From Lachnospiraceae bacterium (GTDB lineage Bacteria > Bacillota > Clostridia > Lachnospirales > Lachnospiraceae): a DNA stretch of 64,000 nt. The notes beneath the pieces are model-generated. The model worked only from the letters and a program-made list of their open reading frames with translations. It searched no databases and was not told the DNA's origin. Position numbers and translations under genes: made by a program. Within the stretch, counting starts at the first letter, position 1; each line of letters opens with the position of its first letter. Location: positions 50,588-114,587 of the forward strand of contig JAILHT010000057.1 of the NCBI GenBank assembly GCA_024695665.1. The letters are read 5' to 3'. Positions 1 through 8,222 of the stretch are shown in pieces.

Positions 1-884
1 TAATGTATGCGGAGGATGCAACAACGGCCGCAGGTTACGGCGCAGTTGCCGGTTTTACGAACATTGGAATAGCAATCGTTGATGGCAATTTAAATGTCAG
101 AGAAAGTGCATCAGAGGATGCTGAACTCGTCGGAAAAATGCCGGGAGATTCAGCATGTGAAATAGTTAGTACCGAAGGTGAATGGACACTTATCGAGTCC
201 GGTGATGTTACCGGATATGTAAAGAGCGAGTATCTTATTTCAGGTTCAGAAGCCAGAGAATATGCCAAGGGACTTGTTACAACAGTTGCTTCATGTACAA
301 CAACAACACTTCGAGTAAGACAGGAAGCATCTACCGAAAGCGAGATCATAGCTTTGATGGCAGAGGGTGAGGAGCTTGAAGTTGTCGAAGATATGGGAGA
401 TTGGATCAAGGTAAATGTCGATGATGAGGAAGGATACATCAGTGCCGAATATGTTGATATTGAGGATAAGCTTCCTACAGCTATGACAATGTCTGAAGTT
501 CAGTACGGACAGGGTGTATCTGATGTGAGAGTTGCTCTTGTACAGTACGCATGTCAGTTTGTCGGAAATCCTTATGTTTGGGGTGGAACAAGCCTTACAA
601 ACGGAGCCGACTGCTCCGGATTTGTATTATCTATTTTTGCAAATTACGGAATTTCATTGCCGCATTCATCTGCAGCGCAGGCCGGATACGGTACAAGAAT
701 AGATGCTTCAGAGGCGCAACCGGGTGATTTGTTCTTCTACGGAAGCGGAAGCTCAATCAGCCATGTTGCAATATATATCGGTAACGGTCAGATTGTTCAC
801 GCCAGCAACGCGAGAACGGGAATCAAGATTTCAAGTGCTTACTACAGATCACCAATCTGTGTTACCAGACTTTTAGGTAATTAA
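1..884 (+). CDS. SH3b-SH3b-NlpC/P60 cell-wall endopeptidase, 5'-truncated
   Basis: This is a peptidoglycan hydrolase expected to cut gamma-D-Glu to diamino-acid links in stem peptides outside the cell. Counting from the first visible Met, two bacterial SH3 domains (about residues 23-78 and 92-150) precede an NlpC/P60 domain (about 175-293). The catalytic set is visible: Cys204 in DCSGF, His254 in SHVAIYIG and His266 in VHAS. There is no signal peptide, and the frame is open to the left edge, so the true start and export signal lie outside the window. The two SH3b domains probably bind the wall. Family assignment is secure; the exact substrate is not. Confidence 0.9.
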   Translation, partial: MYAEDATTAAGYGAVAGFTNIGIAIVDGNLNVRESASEDAELVGKMPGDSACEIVSTEGEWTLIESGDVTGYVKSEYLISGSEAREYAKGLVTTVASCTTTTLRVRQEASTESEIIALMAEGEELEVVEDMGDWIKVNVDDEEGYISAEYVDIEDKLPTAMTMSEVQYGQGVSDVRVALVQYACQFVGNPYVWGGTSLTNGADCSGFVLSIFANYGISLPHSSAAQAGYGTRIDASEAQPGDLFFYGSGSSISHVAIYIGNGQIVHASNARTGIKISSAYYRSPICVTRLLGN

Positions 885-929
885 AAAAAGATTTACATTT
901 AACATTTATTATGTTAATCTTTATCAGTA

Positions 930-1020
930 TGAAATTAGCCCATATTCGGTGAATGGAAAACTCCGACCTTTTGCTGAGTATCAGTGCATTTATTGCCGGG
1001 CCATATTATATTAAGGAGGA
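930..1020 (+). promoter_or_regulatory. possible structured rpsO leader
   Basis: The 5' untranslated region of rpsO holds short complementary segments: GGA/TCC within a GGT...ACC frame around 951-979, and CTGA-gta-TCAG near 973-985. These lie directly before the strong AAGGAGG ribosome site at 1013-1019. In several bacteria S15 represses its own mRNA through a leader structure. The fold here is my reading by eye, with no match to a known S15 leader family. Confidence 0.22.
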
Positions 1021-1027
1021 AAACCAA

Positions 1028-1294
1028 ATGATTTCTAAAGAGAAGAAGACAGCCATCATCAATGAGTATGCAAGAACAGCAGGAGATACAGGATCTCCGG
1101 AAGTTCAGGTAGCACTTATCACAGAGAGAATCAAAGAGCTCACAGAGCATCTTAAAGAGAATCCAAAGGATCATCATTCAAGACGTGGTCTTTTAAAGAT
1201 GGTTGGACAGAGAAGAGGAATGCTTGCATACCTCAAGAAGACTGACATCGAGAGATATCGTGCGCTTATCGATAAGCTCGGACTCAGAAAGTAA
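1028..1294 (+). CDS. rpsO: 30S ribosomal protein S15
   Basis: Primary 16S rRNA-binding protein of the small-subunit platform. The 88-residue product has the usual S15 length and landmarks: [30 protein letters not shown], and a C-terminal [12 protein letters not shown]. The ATG was chosen because an AAGGAGG site sits 8 bases upstream; an upstream in-frame ATG at 953 would add 25 unrelated residues. A strong terminator follows, so it is a short unit of its own ahead of pnp. The rpsO-pnp order is widely conserved in bacteria. Confidence 0.98.
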   Translation: MISKEKKTAIINEYARTAGDTGSPEVQVALITERIKELTEHLKENPKDHHSRRGLLKMVGQRRGMLAYLKKTDIERYRALIDKLGLRK

Positions 1295-1309
1295 TTCAGT
1301 CAACCTAAT

Positions 1310-1340
1310 AGAGCGGAGAATAATCTCCGCTCTATTTTTT
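1310..1340 (+). terminator. rpsO intrinsic terminator
   Basis: Perfect 10-bp stem (AGAGCGGAGA / TCTCCGCTCT) with a 4-base loop, followed by ATTTTTT. It separates rpsO from the pnp leader. Confidence 0.9.
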
Positions 1341-1349
1341 ACAAAACAC

Positions 1350-1427
1350 GAACAAGGTTTGTTGCCGAGACCACTGATGTGTCTATAAGATTGTTATATA
1401 CAGATCAGTAGTTTCGGAACCTTGTTC
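1350..1427 (+). promoter_or_regulatory. long stem-loop in the pnp 5' leader
   Basis: A perfect 10-bp stem (1350-1359 with 1418-1427) continues, after a 5-base bulge on the left strand, into a 14-position helix (1365-1378 with 1404-1417) with one G-U pair and one C-A mismatch; a 25-base loop closes it. It ends 10 bases before the pnp ribosome site. In E. coli a long pnp leader hairpin is cut by RNase III and lets PNPase repress its own translation; a similar role here is inference. Confidence 0.6.
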
Positions 1428-1449
1428 ATTCATGAAAAAGGAGAAAAAA

Positions 1450-3543
1450 ATGTACAAAAGTTTTTCAATGGAGCTTGCAGGTCGTACACTTACGGTTGAT
1501 GTTGACCGTGTAGGTAAGCAGGCTAACGGATGTGCTTTTATGCACTATGGTGAAACAACAGTATTGTCTACAGCGACAGCTTCAGACAAACCTAGAGACG
1601 GAATCGATTTCTTCCCATTAAGTGTAGAGTTTGAGGAGAAGATGTATTCAGTTGGTAAAATCCCGGGTGGATTCAATAAGCGTGAAGGAAAGGCTTCGGA
1701 GAATGCTGTTCTCACAGCTCGTGTTATAGATCGTCCTATGAGACCGCTTTTCCCAAAGGACTATAGAAATGACGTTACTTTGAACAACCTTGTAATGAGT
1801 GTTGATACAGAGTGTCGTCCTGAACTTGTAGCAATGCTTGGTTCTGCAATTTCAACATGTATTTCAGATATTCCTTTCGATGGACCATGTGCAATGACAC
1901 AGGTTGGAATGGTTGACGGAGAATTTATCTTCAACCCTTCACAGAAAGTATGGGATGAAGGAGATTTACAGCTCACAGTTGCTTCAACAGCACAGAAGGT
2001 TATCATGATTGAAGCCGGAGCAAACGAGATTCCTGAGGATAAGATGATTGAGGCCATCTATAAAGCTCATGATATCAACCAGACTATTATTGAGTTCATC
2101 AACAAGATGGTTGCCGAAGTTGGAAAGCCAAAGCATGATTACACAAAGTTTATCATCCCTGATGAGATGTTCGAAAAGATAAAAGAGATAGTTCCACCGA
2201 CAGAGATGGAGGAAGCTGTCTTCACCGATAAGAAGCAGGAACGTGAGGAAAATATCAAGGCTATAACCGAAAGACTTGAAGAGGCTTTTGCTGAGAATGA
2301 AGAATGGCTTGCGCTTCTTTCAGAGGCGGTATATCAGTATCAGAAGAAGACCGTCAGAAAGATGATCTTAAAGGATCACAAACGTCCGGACGGAAGAAGA
2401 ATAGATCAGATAAGACCTCTCGCAGCTGAGGTTGATATTGTTCCTCGTGTTCACGGATCGGCTATGTTCACAAGAGGACAGACACAGATCTGTGACGTTG
2501 TAACACTTGCTCCGTTATCTGAAGTTCAGAGAATTGACGGACTTGATGAGAATATTACAACAAAGAGATATATGCATCATTATAACTTCCCTTCATATTC
2601 TGTAGGTGAGACAAAGCCTTCAAGAGGACCGGGAAGAAGAGAGATTGGACATGGAGCATTGGCTGAGAAAGCACTTGTTCCTGTACTTCCTTCCGAGGAG
2701 GAGTTCCCATATGCTATTCGTGCCGTATCCGAGACTTTTGAGTCAAACGGATCAACATCAATGGCTTCAACATGTGCATCTTGTATGTCACTTATGGCTG
2801 CCGGTGTACCGATTAAGAAGATGGTTGCCGGAATCTCATGTGGTCTCGTAACGGGAGACACAGATGATGATTATATCGTTCTTACTGATATCCAGGGTCT
2901 TGAGGACTTCTTCGGAGATATGGATTTCAAGGTTACAGGTACAAAAGACGGAATTACAGCTATCCAGATGGATATCAAGATTCACGGACTTACCCGTCCG
3001 ATAGTTGAGGAAGCTATCAGAAGAACAAGAGAAGCAAGATTCTTCATTATGGATGAGTGTATGTCAAAGGCAATTGCCGAGCCTAGAAAAGAAGTGAGCA
3101 AATATGCTCCTAAGATCATTCAGATTCAGATTGATCCTTCTAAGATTGGTGATGTTGTAGGACAGAGAGGAAAGACCATCAATGAGATTATCGATCGTAC
3201 AGGAGTAAAGATTGATATCACAGATGACGGATCTGTTTCTGTTTGTGGTACAGAAAAAGAGAAAATGGATGAAGCTATGCATATGATCGAAATGATAGTA
3301 AGTGATTTCGAGGAAGGTAAGCTTTACGAAGGAGTTGTTATAAGCATCAAAGAATTCGGCGCATTTGTTGAGTTCGCTCCGGGAAAAGAGGGAATGGTTC
3401 ACATTTCAAAGATTGCCAAAGAACGTATCAACAGAGTTGAGGATGTTCTTACATTAGGCGACAAAGTTAAAGTTGTATGTCTTGGAAAAGACAAGATGGG
3501 AAGAATCAGCTTCTCCATCAAGGATGTTCCGGCAAACGCGTAA
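1450..3543 (+). CDS. pnp: polyribonucleotide nucleotidyltransferase (PNPase)
   Basis: Phosphorolytic 3'-5' exoribonuclease of mRNA decay, acting as a trimer in the cytoplasm. The 697-residue protein has the full plan: first RNase PH domain (starting MYKSFSMELAGR, with PGGFNKREGK), a helical linker, second RNase PH domain (HGSAMFTRGQTQ, FPSYSVGETKPSRGPGRREIGHG), a KH domain near 550-610 with the GQRGK loop, and an S1 domain near 623-692. The ATG at 1450 is preferred over one at 1432 because AGGAG lies between them, 7 bases before the chosen start. Transcription probably starts in the preceding leader, and a terminator follows. Confidence 0.98.
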   Translation: MYKSFSMELAGRTLTVDVDRVGKQANGCAFMHYGETTVLSTATASDKPRDGIDFFPLSVEFEEKMYSVGKIPGGFNKREGKASENAVLTARVIDRPMRPLFPKDYRNDVTLNNLVMSVDTECRPELVAMLGSAISTCISDIPFDGPCAMTQVGMVDGEFIFNPSQKVWDEGDLQLTVASTAQKVIMIEAGANEIPEDKMIEAIYKAHDINQTIIEFINKMVAEVGKPKHDYTKFIIPDEMFEKIKEIVPPTEMEEAVFTDKKQEREENIKAITERLEEAFAENEEWLALLSEAVYQYQKKTVRKMILKDHKRPDGRRIDQIRPLAAEVDIVPRVHGSAMFTRGQTQICDVVTLAPLSEVQRIDGLDENITTKRYMHHYNFPSYSVGETKPSRGPGRREIGHGALAEKALVPVLPSEEEFPYAIRAVSETFESNGSTSMASTCASCMSLMAAGVPIKKMVAGISCGLVTGDTDDDYIVLTDIQGLEDFFGDMDFKVTGTKDGITAIQMDIKIHGLTRPIVEEAIRRTREARFFIMDECMSKAIAEPRKEVSKYAPKIIQIQIDPSKIGDVVGQRGKTINEIIDRTGVKIDITDDGSVSVCGTEKEKMDEAMHMIEMIVSDFEEGKLYEGVVISIKEFGAFVEFAPGKEGMVHISKIAKERINRVEDVLTLGDKVKVVCLGKDKMGRISFSIKDVPANA

Positions 3544-3559
3544 TATCTGATTGATTATG

Positions 3560-3591
3560 AGGCTGTAGTGGTTTCCCACTACAGCCTTTTA
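3560..3591 (+). terminator. pnp terminator
   Basis: 12-bp perfect stem AGGCTGTAGTGG / CCACTACAGCCT with TTTC loop, then four Ts. The short T run suggests partial read-through into scpA. Confidence 0.75.
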
Positions 3592-3606
3592 GGTTCGAGG
3601 GAAAAT

Positions 3607-4350
3607 ATGGATCTTAGTGTTAAATTGGAGGTGTTTGAAGGCCCGCTTGATTTGCTTTTACACCTTTTGGAAAAAAACAAAGTTAATATATATGATATTC
3701 CAATCGTAGAGATTACAAATCAGTACCTTGATTATATTAGGGAGATGCAGAGCAGAGATTTAAATGTAATGAGCGAATTTCTTGTTATGGCTGCCACTCT
3801 TATCGATATAAAATCGAGAATGCTTCTTCCGAAGACGGAGACTGTTGAAGAGGAGGAAGACCCGAGAGACGAGCTTGTCAGACAACTTCTTGAATACAAG
3901 ATGTACAAAATGATGTCTTATGAGTTAAAGGACAGGCAGGTTCAGGCCGAAAAACTATATTTCAAGGAACCTTCCATACCGGATGAGATTGCATATTACG
4001 AGGAACCGATAGATATGGAAGAATTGTTGGGGGATCTTACAATGGAAAAACTCAATAATATCTTTAATATGGTTCTCCTAAGACAGGAAAATAAAATTGA
4101 CAGAACGAGAGCCAGTTTCGGAGATATCCCTCAGGAAGAGATTTCTCTGGATGATAAACTCATCTTCCTGGAGGATTATGCCAAATCGCATAAAAAATTC
4201 GGTTTCAGAAGCCTTCTGGAAAAACAGGGAAGTAAGATTGAGATAATTGTTTGTTTTCTTGCGATACTTGAACTTATGAAGGCAGGTAAAATAACCATTA
4301 TTCAAAACAATCTGTTCGATGAGATTATGGTTGAGTCGAAGATAGCATAG
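3607..4350 (+). CDS. scpA: segregation and condensation protein A (kleisin)
   Basis: Kleisin subunit that bridges the two SMC heads and, with ScpB, forms bacterial condensin. The 247-residue product begins MDLSVKLEVFEGPLDLLLHLL, the conserved ScpA N-terminal helix that contacts SMC, and ends with a winged-helix region (IVCFLAILELMKAGKITIIQ). The acidic middle (EEEEDPRDELVRQLLEYK) is typical. The chosen ATG matches the usual family start; an upstream in-frame start would add 13 residues read through the pnp terminator. scpB follows after 16 bases, as in most Firmicutes. Confidence 0.96.
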   Translation: MDLSVKLEVFEGPLDLLLHLLEKNKVNIYDIPIVEITNQYLDYIREMQSRDLNVMSEFLVMAATLIDIKSRMLLPKTETVEEEEDPRDELVRQLLEYKMYKMMSYELKDRQVQAEKLYFKEPSIPDEIAYYEEPIDMEELLGDLTMEKLNNIFNMVLLRQENKIDRTRASFGDIPQEEISLDDKLIFLEDYAKSHKKFGFRSLLEKQGSKIEIIVCFLAILELMKAGKITIIQNNLFDEIMVESKIA

Positions 4351-4366
4351 AATAACGGAGAGAAAA

Positions 4367-4975
4367 ATGGAAAGAGACAGAATGAGGGCCACCGTCGAGG
4401 CTATTTTGTTCACGATGGGAGAATCGGTAGAACCGGAAAGAATAGCAAAGGCCATGGAGTGGTCAAAAGATGAGACAATAGAGATAATAAATGAGCTTGC
4501 TAAAGAATATGAAGATAACGGTCGTGGAATACAGATAATTGAATTGGATGGCATGTATCAGATGTGCACAAATAAGGATATGTATGACGATTTAATCAAA
4601 ATAGCAAGTCAGCCAAAAAAACATGTCTTAACCGATGTGCTATTGGAAACACTGTCAATCATTGCTTATAAACAGCCTGTTACCAAGACGGAAATCGAAA
4701 AGATCAGAGGCGTTTCCTGTGACCATGCTGTAAGCAAGCTTGTCGAGTACAATCTCGTCACGGAACTGGGGCGTCTTGATGCACCCGGAAGACCTATGCT
4801 TTTTGGAACTACAGAGGAGTTTTTGAGGAGCTTTGGTGTACACACTTTGGATGAGTTACCTGAGGTTTCTCCTATGCAGGTTGAAGAATTCAAAATTGAA
4901 GCAGAAAAAGAGGCAGCCGAGGAACTGGGAATCGAATCTGAGGAGGATTCAGATTCAACTACAAACGAAAATTAA
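4367..4975 (+). CDS. scpB: segregation and condensation protein B
   Basis: Dimeric winged-helix partner of ScpA in the SMC complex. The 202 residues include the signature region LETLSIIAYKQPVTKTEIEKIRG, and then GRLDAPGRPMLFGTTEEFLRSFG. The C-terminal tail of about 40 residues is strongly acidic (EEFKIEAEKEAAEELGIE and on), which varies among homologues. A GGAGAG site precedes the ATG. It is probably co-transcribed with scpA. Confidence 0.96.
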   Translation: MERDRMRATVEAILFTMGESVEPERIAKAMEWSKDETIEIINELAKEYEDNGRGIQIIELDGMYQMCTNKDMYDDLIKIASQPKKHVLTDVLLETLSIIAYKQPVTKTEIEKIRGVSCDHAVSKLVEYNLVTELGRLDAPGRPMLFGTTEEFLRSFGVHTLDELPEVSPMQVEEFKIEAEKEAAEELGIESEEDSDSTTNEN

Positions 4976-4995
4976 GAAATTTGAGGTTTTGGAAA

Positions 4996-5439
4996 ATGAA
5001 AATTGGAATTGCAAACGATCATGCAGCTGTTGAAATGAAGAGAGAGATTTCTGATTATCTCACAAGCAAAGGATATGAAGTAGTCAATTTTGGTACAGAC
5101 ACCAATGAGAGCTGTGATTATCCTATATATGGAGAAAAAGTGTCAAAAGCTGTTGTAAACAAGGAAGTAGATCTCGGTATTGCCATCTGTGGAACAGGTG
5201 TAGGAATATCACTTGCATGTAACAAGGTGAAGGGTATTCGTTGTTGCGTATGCTCAGAGCCTTATTCTGCTCAGATGTCCAAGAGACATAACAATACCAA
5301 CGTTCTCGCTTTCGGTGCCAGAGTTGTCGGTATCGAGATGGCCAAGATGATAGTTGACGCTTGGCTCGACACCGAATTTGAAGGTGGAAGACATCAGAGA
5401 AGAGTAGACCTCATAATGGATATTGAAAAGGAGGCCTAA
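4996..5439 (+). CDS. rpiB: ribose-5-phosphate isomerase B
   Basis: Interconverts ribose 5-phosphate and ribulose 5-phosphate in the pentose phosphate pathway. The 147-residue protein starts MKIGIANDHAAVEMKREI and holds the RpiB/LacAB signature ICGTGVGISLACNKVKGIRC with its reactive Cys, followed by HNNTNVLAFGARVVG. A TTG at 4981 is in frame, but the ATG matches the family start and has GAGG upstream. It lies 20 bases after scpB, so it is probably in the same operon. A LacA/B-type sugar isomerase is a less likely alternative because a lac cluster is absent. Confidence 0.95.
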   Translation: MKIGIANDHAAVEMKREISDYLTSKGYEVVNFGTDTNESCDYPIYGEKVSKAVVNKEVDLGIAICGTGVGISLACNKVKGIRCCVCSEPYSAQMSKRHNNTNVLAFGARVVGIEMAKMIVDAWLDTEFEGGRHQRRVDLIMDIEKEA

Positions 5440-5442
5440 ATA

Positions 5443-6264
5443 ATGATAGAGATAATAAAAGCAATATTTTTTGGTATCGTTGAAGGTATAACAGAATGGT
5501 TGCCTATAAGCAGTACCGGTCATCTTATTTTGTTAAATGAATTTATTACACTTGACGTTTCCGAAGAATTTTGGAGTATGTTTGAGGTTGTTATACAGCT
5601 TGGAGCAATACTTGCAGTAGTCATACTTTTCTGGAATGAAATATGGCCTTTTTCCGGCAAGGAAAAATATTTTATCAGAAAAGATAAATTCAATATGTGG
5701 TTTAAGATTGTTGTCGCATGTATTCCTGCTGCAGTTGTTGAACTTGCATGGGGAGATGAAATAGAAGAACTTTTCTATAATCCGATTGTCATTGCGGGTG
5801 CTCTTATTATATTTGGTATAGGTTTTATACTTATTGAGACCAGAAATAAAAACAAGGTACCAAAGATTAATACTATCGATGAGATTACCTATAAAGCAGC
5901 TTTCATTATCGGTATGTTTCAGCTTATAGCTGCTATCTTTCCGGGAACAAGCCGTTCAGGTGCAACAATCTTAGGGGGAATCCTTATTGGTGTAAGCAGA
6001 GCCTGCGCCGCTGAGTTTACTTTCTTTTTGGCTATTCCTGTTATGTTTGGAGCAAGCCTCATAAAAGTTTTAAAATTCGGTTTTGCATTTACAGCAATGG
6101 AAGGAATAATCCTTCTCGTGGGTTGCGTTGTTGCATTTGTTGTTTCGATTGTTGTTATCAAATTCCTGATGAGCTACATCAAGAAACATGATTTCAAGAT
6201 TTTCGGATATTATAGAATAGTTTTGGGATGTTTGGTTTTGCTTTATTTTGGATTGATCGGATAA
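5443..6264 (+). CDS. uppP: undecaprenyl-diphosphate phosphatase (BacA/UppP)
   Basis: Integral membrane phosphatase that recycles undecaprenyl pyrophosphate to the carrier used for peptidoglycan; it also gives bacitracin tolerance. The 273-residue, very hydrophobic chain shows both family signatures: EGITEWLPISSTGHLILL near the N-terminus and FPGTSRSGATILGG in the middle, which line the active site. About seven to eight membrane segments are visible. The AAGGAGG for this gene lies inside the end of rpiB and the genes are 3 bases apart, so translation is closely linked. Confidence 0.97.
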   Translation: MIEIIKAIFFGIVEGITEWLPISSTGHLILLNEFITLDVSEEFWSMFEVVIQLGAILAVVILFWNEIWPFSGKEKYFIRKDKFNMWFKIVVACIPAAVVELAWGDEIEELFYNPIVIAGALIIFGIGFILIETRNKNKVPKINTIDEITYKAAFIIGMFQLIAAIFPGTSRSGATILGGILIGVSRACAAEFTFFLAIPVMFGASLIKVLKFGFAFTAMEGIILLVGCVVAFVVSIVVIKFLMSYIKKHDFKIFGYYRIVLGCLVLLYFGLIG

Positions 6265-6276
6265 GGGATAAAAAAT

Positions 6277-6780
6277 ATGTTTGATGAACTTACAAAAGAA
6301 GATATCGCCAAGATGGAGGCGGAGATAGAGCATAGAAAGCTTGTAGTGAGAAAAGAAGCTCTTGAAGATGTAAAAGAAGCCAGAGCTCAGGGTGATCTCA
6401 GTGAGAACTTCGAATATAAAGCTGCAAAACAATTCAAAAATCAAAATGAGAGTCGAATCAGATATCTTGAAAAAATGATTAAGACAGCAAAAATCATTGA
6501 TTCCAAGGTTGAAGATGGTGTTGTAGGAATGAATTGTGCCGTTGACGTCTATTTTGTGGATGATGACATCACAGATACTTATACTATAGTAACCACCGTC
6601 AGAGGAAATTCCTTGAAGAATCTAATATCGAAAGAATCACCGCTGGGAAGTTCGATTTTTGGCAGAAAAGTCGGTGATAAGGTAAATGTAAAAGTTAATG
6701 ACAGCATAAATTATGATGTTATAATAAAAGCAATACGATATGATGATTCCGCAAAAGATCTTGATCTAAGGAAATTCTGA
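6277..6780 (+). CDS. greA: transcription elongation factor GreA
   Basis: Stimulates the intrinsic RNA cleavage of backtracked RNA polymerase. The 167 residues have the N-terminal coiled-coil hairpin with the conserved tip region ARAQGDLSENFEYKAAK and a C-terminal FKBP-like domain (SPLGSSIFGRKVGDKVNVKV). Length is close to the usual 155-160. It lies 12 bases after uppP and ends the scpAB-rpiB-uppP-greA run before a hairpin. Confidence 0.94.
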   Translation: MFDELTKEDIAKMEAEIEHRKLVVRKEALEDVKEARAQGDLSENFEYKAAKQFKNQNESRIRYLEKMIKTAKIIDSKVEDGVVGMNCAVDVYFVDDDITDTYTIVTTVRGNSLKNLISKESPLGSSIFGRKVGDKVNVKVNDSINYDVIIKAIRYDDSAKDLDLRKF

Positions 6781-6792
6781 TAAAAAGTAAAC

Positions 6793-6841
6793 AGCCTCTT
6801 TACCGATTGTAATCGCTTTCGGTACAGAGGCTTCTTATGTT
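6793..6841 (+). terminator. greA downstream hairpin
   Basis: AGCCTCTTTACCGA pairs with TCGGTACAGAGGCT with one mismatch in 14. The T tract is interrupted (TCTTATGTTTT), so it may be a weak terminator. Confidence 0.6.
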
Positions 6842-6879
6842 TTATGTGCAGAGGGCAGGCACAACATTATGGTTGAATT

Positions 6880-7680
6880 ATGAATAAGAATAAAAATATA
6901 AGAAAACGTTTTGATTTTGCCATTTTGATATTGGCAATATTGGTATTTATTGTCGCCGGTATAAATATAATCCTCTCTTTACTCAAGTATAAAGCCGGCA
7001 GGGATGCATACAACGGATTATCAGATAAATATGTTAGTGTGAATGATGATTCCTCGGAAAGCGAGACAGTGGAATCTTCGACAGACAATACGGATGAATC
7101 ATGGTATACTGATATAAGTATCGATTTTCATGCTTTGGAAGAAGTGAATGATGAGATCATAGGATGGATTAGATTCGATGATGGCTCTATTGATTATCCA
7201 TTACTTAAGACGGATGATAATGAAAAGTATTTGACGTATGGTGCCGATTTAAACACGAATGTTTCGGGGGCAATATTTGTTGATTGTGCCTGCGCAAATC
7301 CTTTTGAAGACTATTACACGATTATATATGGGCATAATATGCGAGACGGCTCGATGTTCGGGAAACTAAAAAAACTGGCAAGCGATGTGGATTATTTGGA
7401 TGAGAATAGGTATTTTACTGTTTACACTGCATCGCATGCATACAGATATCGCATATTTGCGCTTTATACTGTATCTGCAGACAATGAGATGATTTATCGC
7501 GTTGGATTCACTGATAATGATGAATATGCGAAGCTTATAGACTATATGATATCATCTTCAAGTTATTTTTTTGATGAATTACCGGATAAGAATTCAAAAA
7601 TAATAACCTTATCTACTTGCTCCGGTGAAACAAATAGATTTATAGTTAATGCATATGAATCTGATAGGTATGATTACTAA
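6880..7680 (+). CDS. srtB: class B sortase
   Basis: Membrane-anchored transpeptidase that would link surface proteins to the wall. An N-terminal membrane segment (about residues 13-34, FAILILAILVFIVAGINIIL) is followed by an acidic linker and a sortase B domain. The catalytic triad is clear: His152 in YGHNM, Cys247 in TLSTC and Arg253 in ETNRF. No protein with a sorting signal and no pilus gene lies nearby, so its substrates are elsewhere. There is no convincing ribosome site before the ATG, so the start is slightly uncertain. The next gene is 26 bases downstream. Confidence 0.9.
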   Translation: MNKNKNIRKRFDFAILILAILVFIVAGINIILSLLKYKAGRDAYNGLSDKYVSVNDDSSESETVESSTDNTDESWYTDISIDFHALEEVNDEIIGWIRFDDGSIDYPLLKTDDNEKYLTYGADLNTNVSGAIFVDCACANPFEDYYTIIYGHNMRDGSMFGKLKKLASDVDYLDENRYFTVYTASHAYRYRIFALYTVSADNEMIYRVGFTDNDEYAKLIDYMISSSSYFFDELPDKNSKIITLSTCSGETNRFIVNAYESDRYDY

Positions 7681-7706
7681 AGAAATAAAGTGAGAGGGAC
7701 TTAACA

Positions 7707-8183
7707 ATGAAACAGGAAGAACTTTTGAAAAAAATCAAGAATCTTATGGAAAATACTTCAAAAGGTAAAATTAAATGGGACGTACTTGTGCAATCGACAG
7801 AGTACAATGACAAAAAATATGTTGAGACTGACGAGGATGGCATTGAGTGGACGATTGATGAGTGTTATGTAAATTATTTTACCGAGAATGTCGATCCTGT
7901 ATTTAATATGATTACCTATGAAATGATCAGATCAAACGGGAGTGAAACACATACTACAACATTTGTTTTTTTCCCACCGCTAGGCATCAGATTTTTCAAT
8001 TTGAGAACGCTTTTTCCTTACAGCATAAAAGCCGATACCATGGTTACGCAGAGTGTGCATATGCTATGGAATCAGCTTCTGGAACTTGCCAAGAACAAAA
8101 ATCCAAATATCTCAATTGATGCAAATCCTGCTGAAATCAGCGTGGAAGAGGATATGGATATAATTCTCGGAAACTCAAAATAG
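7707..8183 (+). CDS. conserved protein of unknown function, 158 aa
   Basis: I do not recognise a family. The product is soluble, with a charged N-terminal helix (MKQEELLKKIKNLMEN), a central region rich in aromatic residues and probably beta-stranded, and an acidic C-terminus. There is no signal peptide or membrane segment. A GAGAGGGA stretch lies 11-18 bases upstream of the ATG. It sits 26 bases after the sortase and may share its message. Coding is supported by its good codon pattern and by both boundaries fitting between neighbours. Confidence 0.75.
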   Translation: MKQEELLKKIKNLMENTSKGKIKWDVLVQSTEYNDKKYVETDEDGIEWTIDECYVNYFTENVDPVFNMITYEMIRSNGSETHTTTFVFFPPLGIRFFNLRTLFPYSIKADTMVTQSVHMLWNQLLELAKNKNPNISIDANPAEISVEEDMDIILGNSK

Positions 8184-8222
8184 TTTTAAATTTTAAATAT
8201 ATTATATGTTGTATTTTAGCTT

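Noticed and set aside
1351..1366. LexA-like site in the pnp leader
   Set aside because: CGAAC occurs, but the second half-site is not GTTCG; the symmetry is explained by the hairpin.
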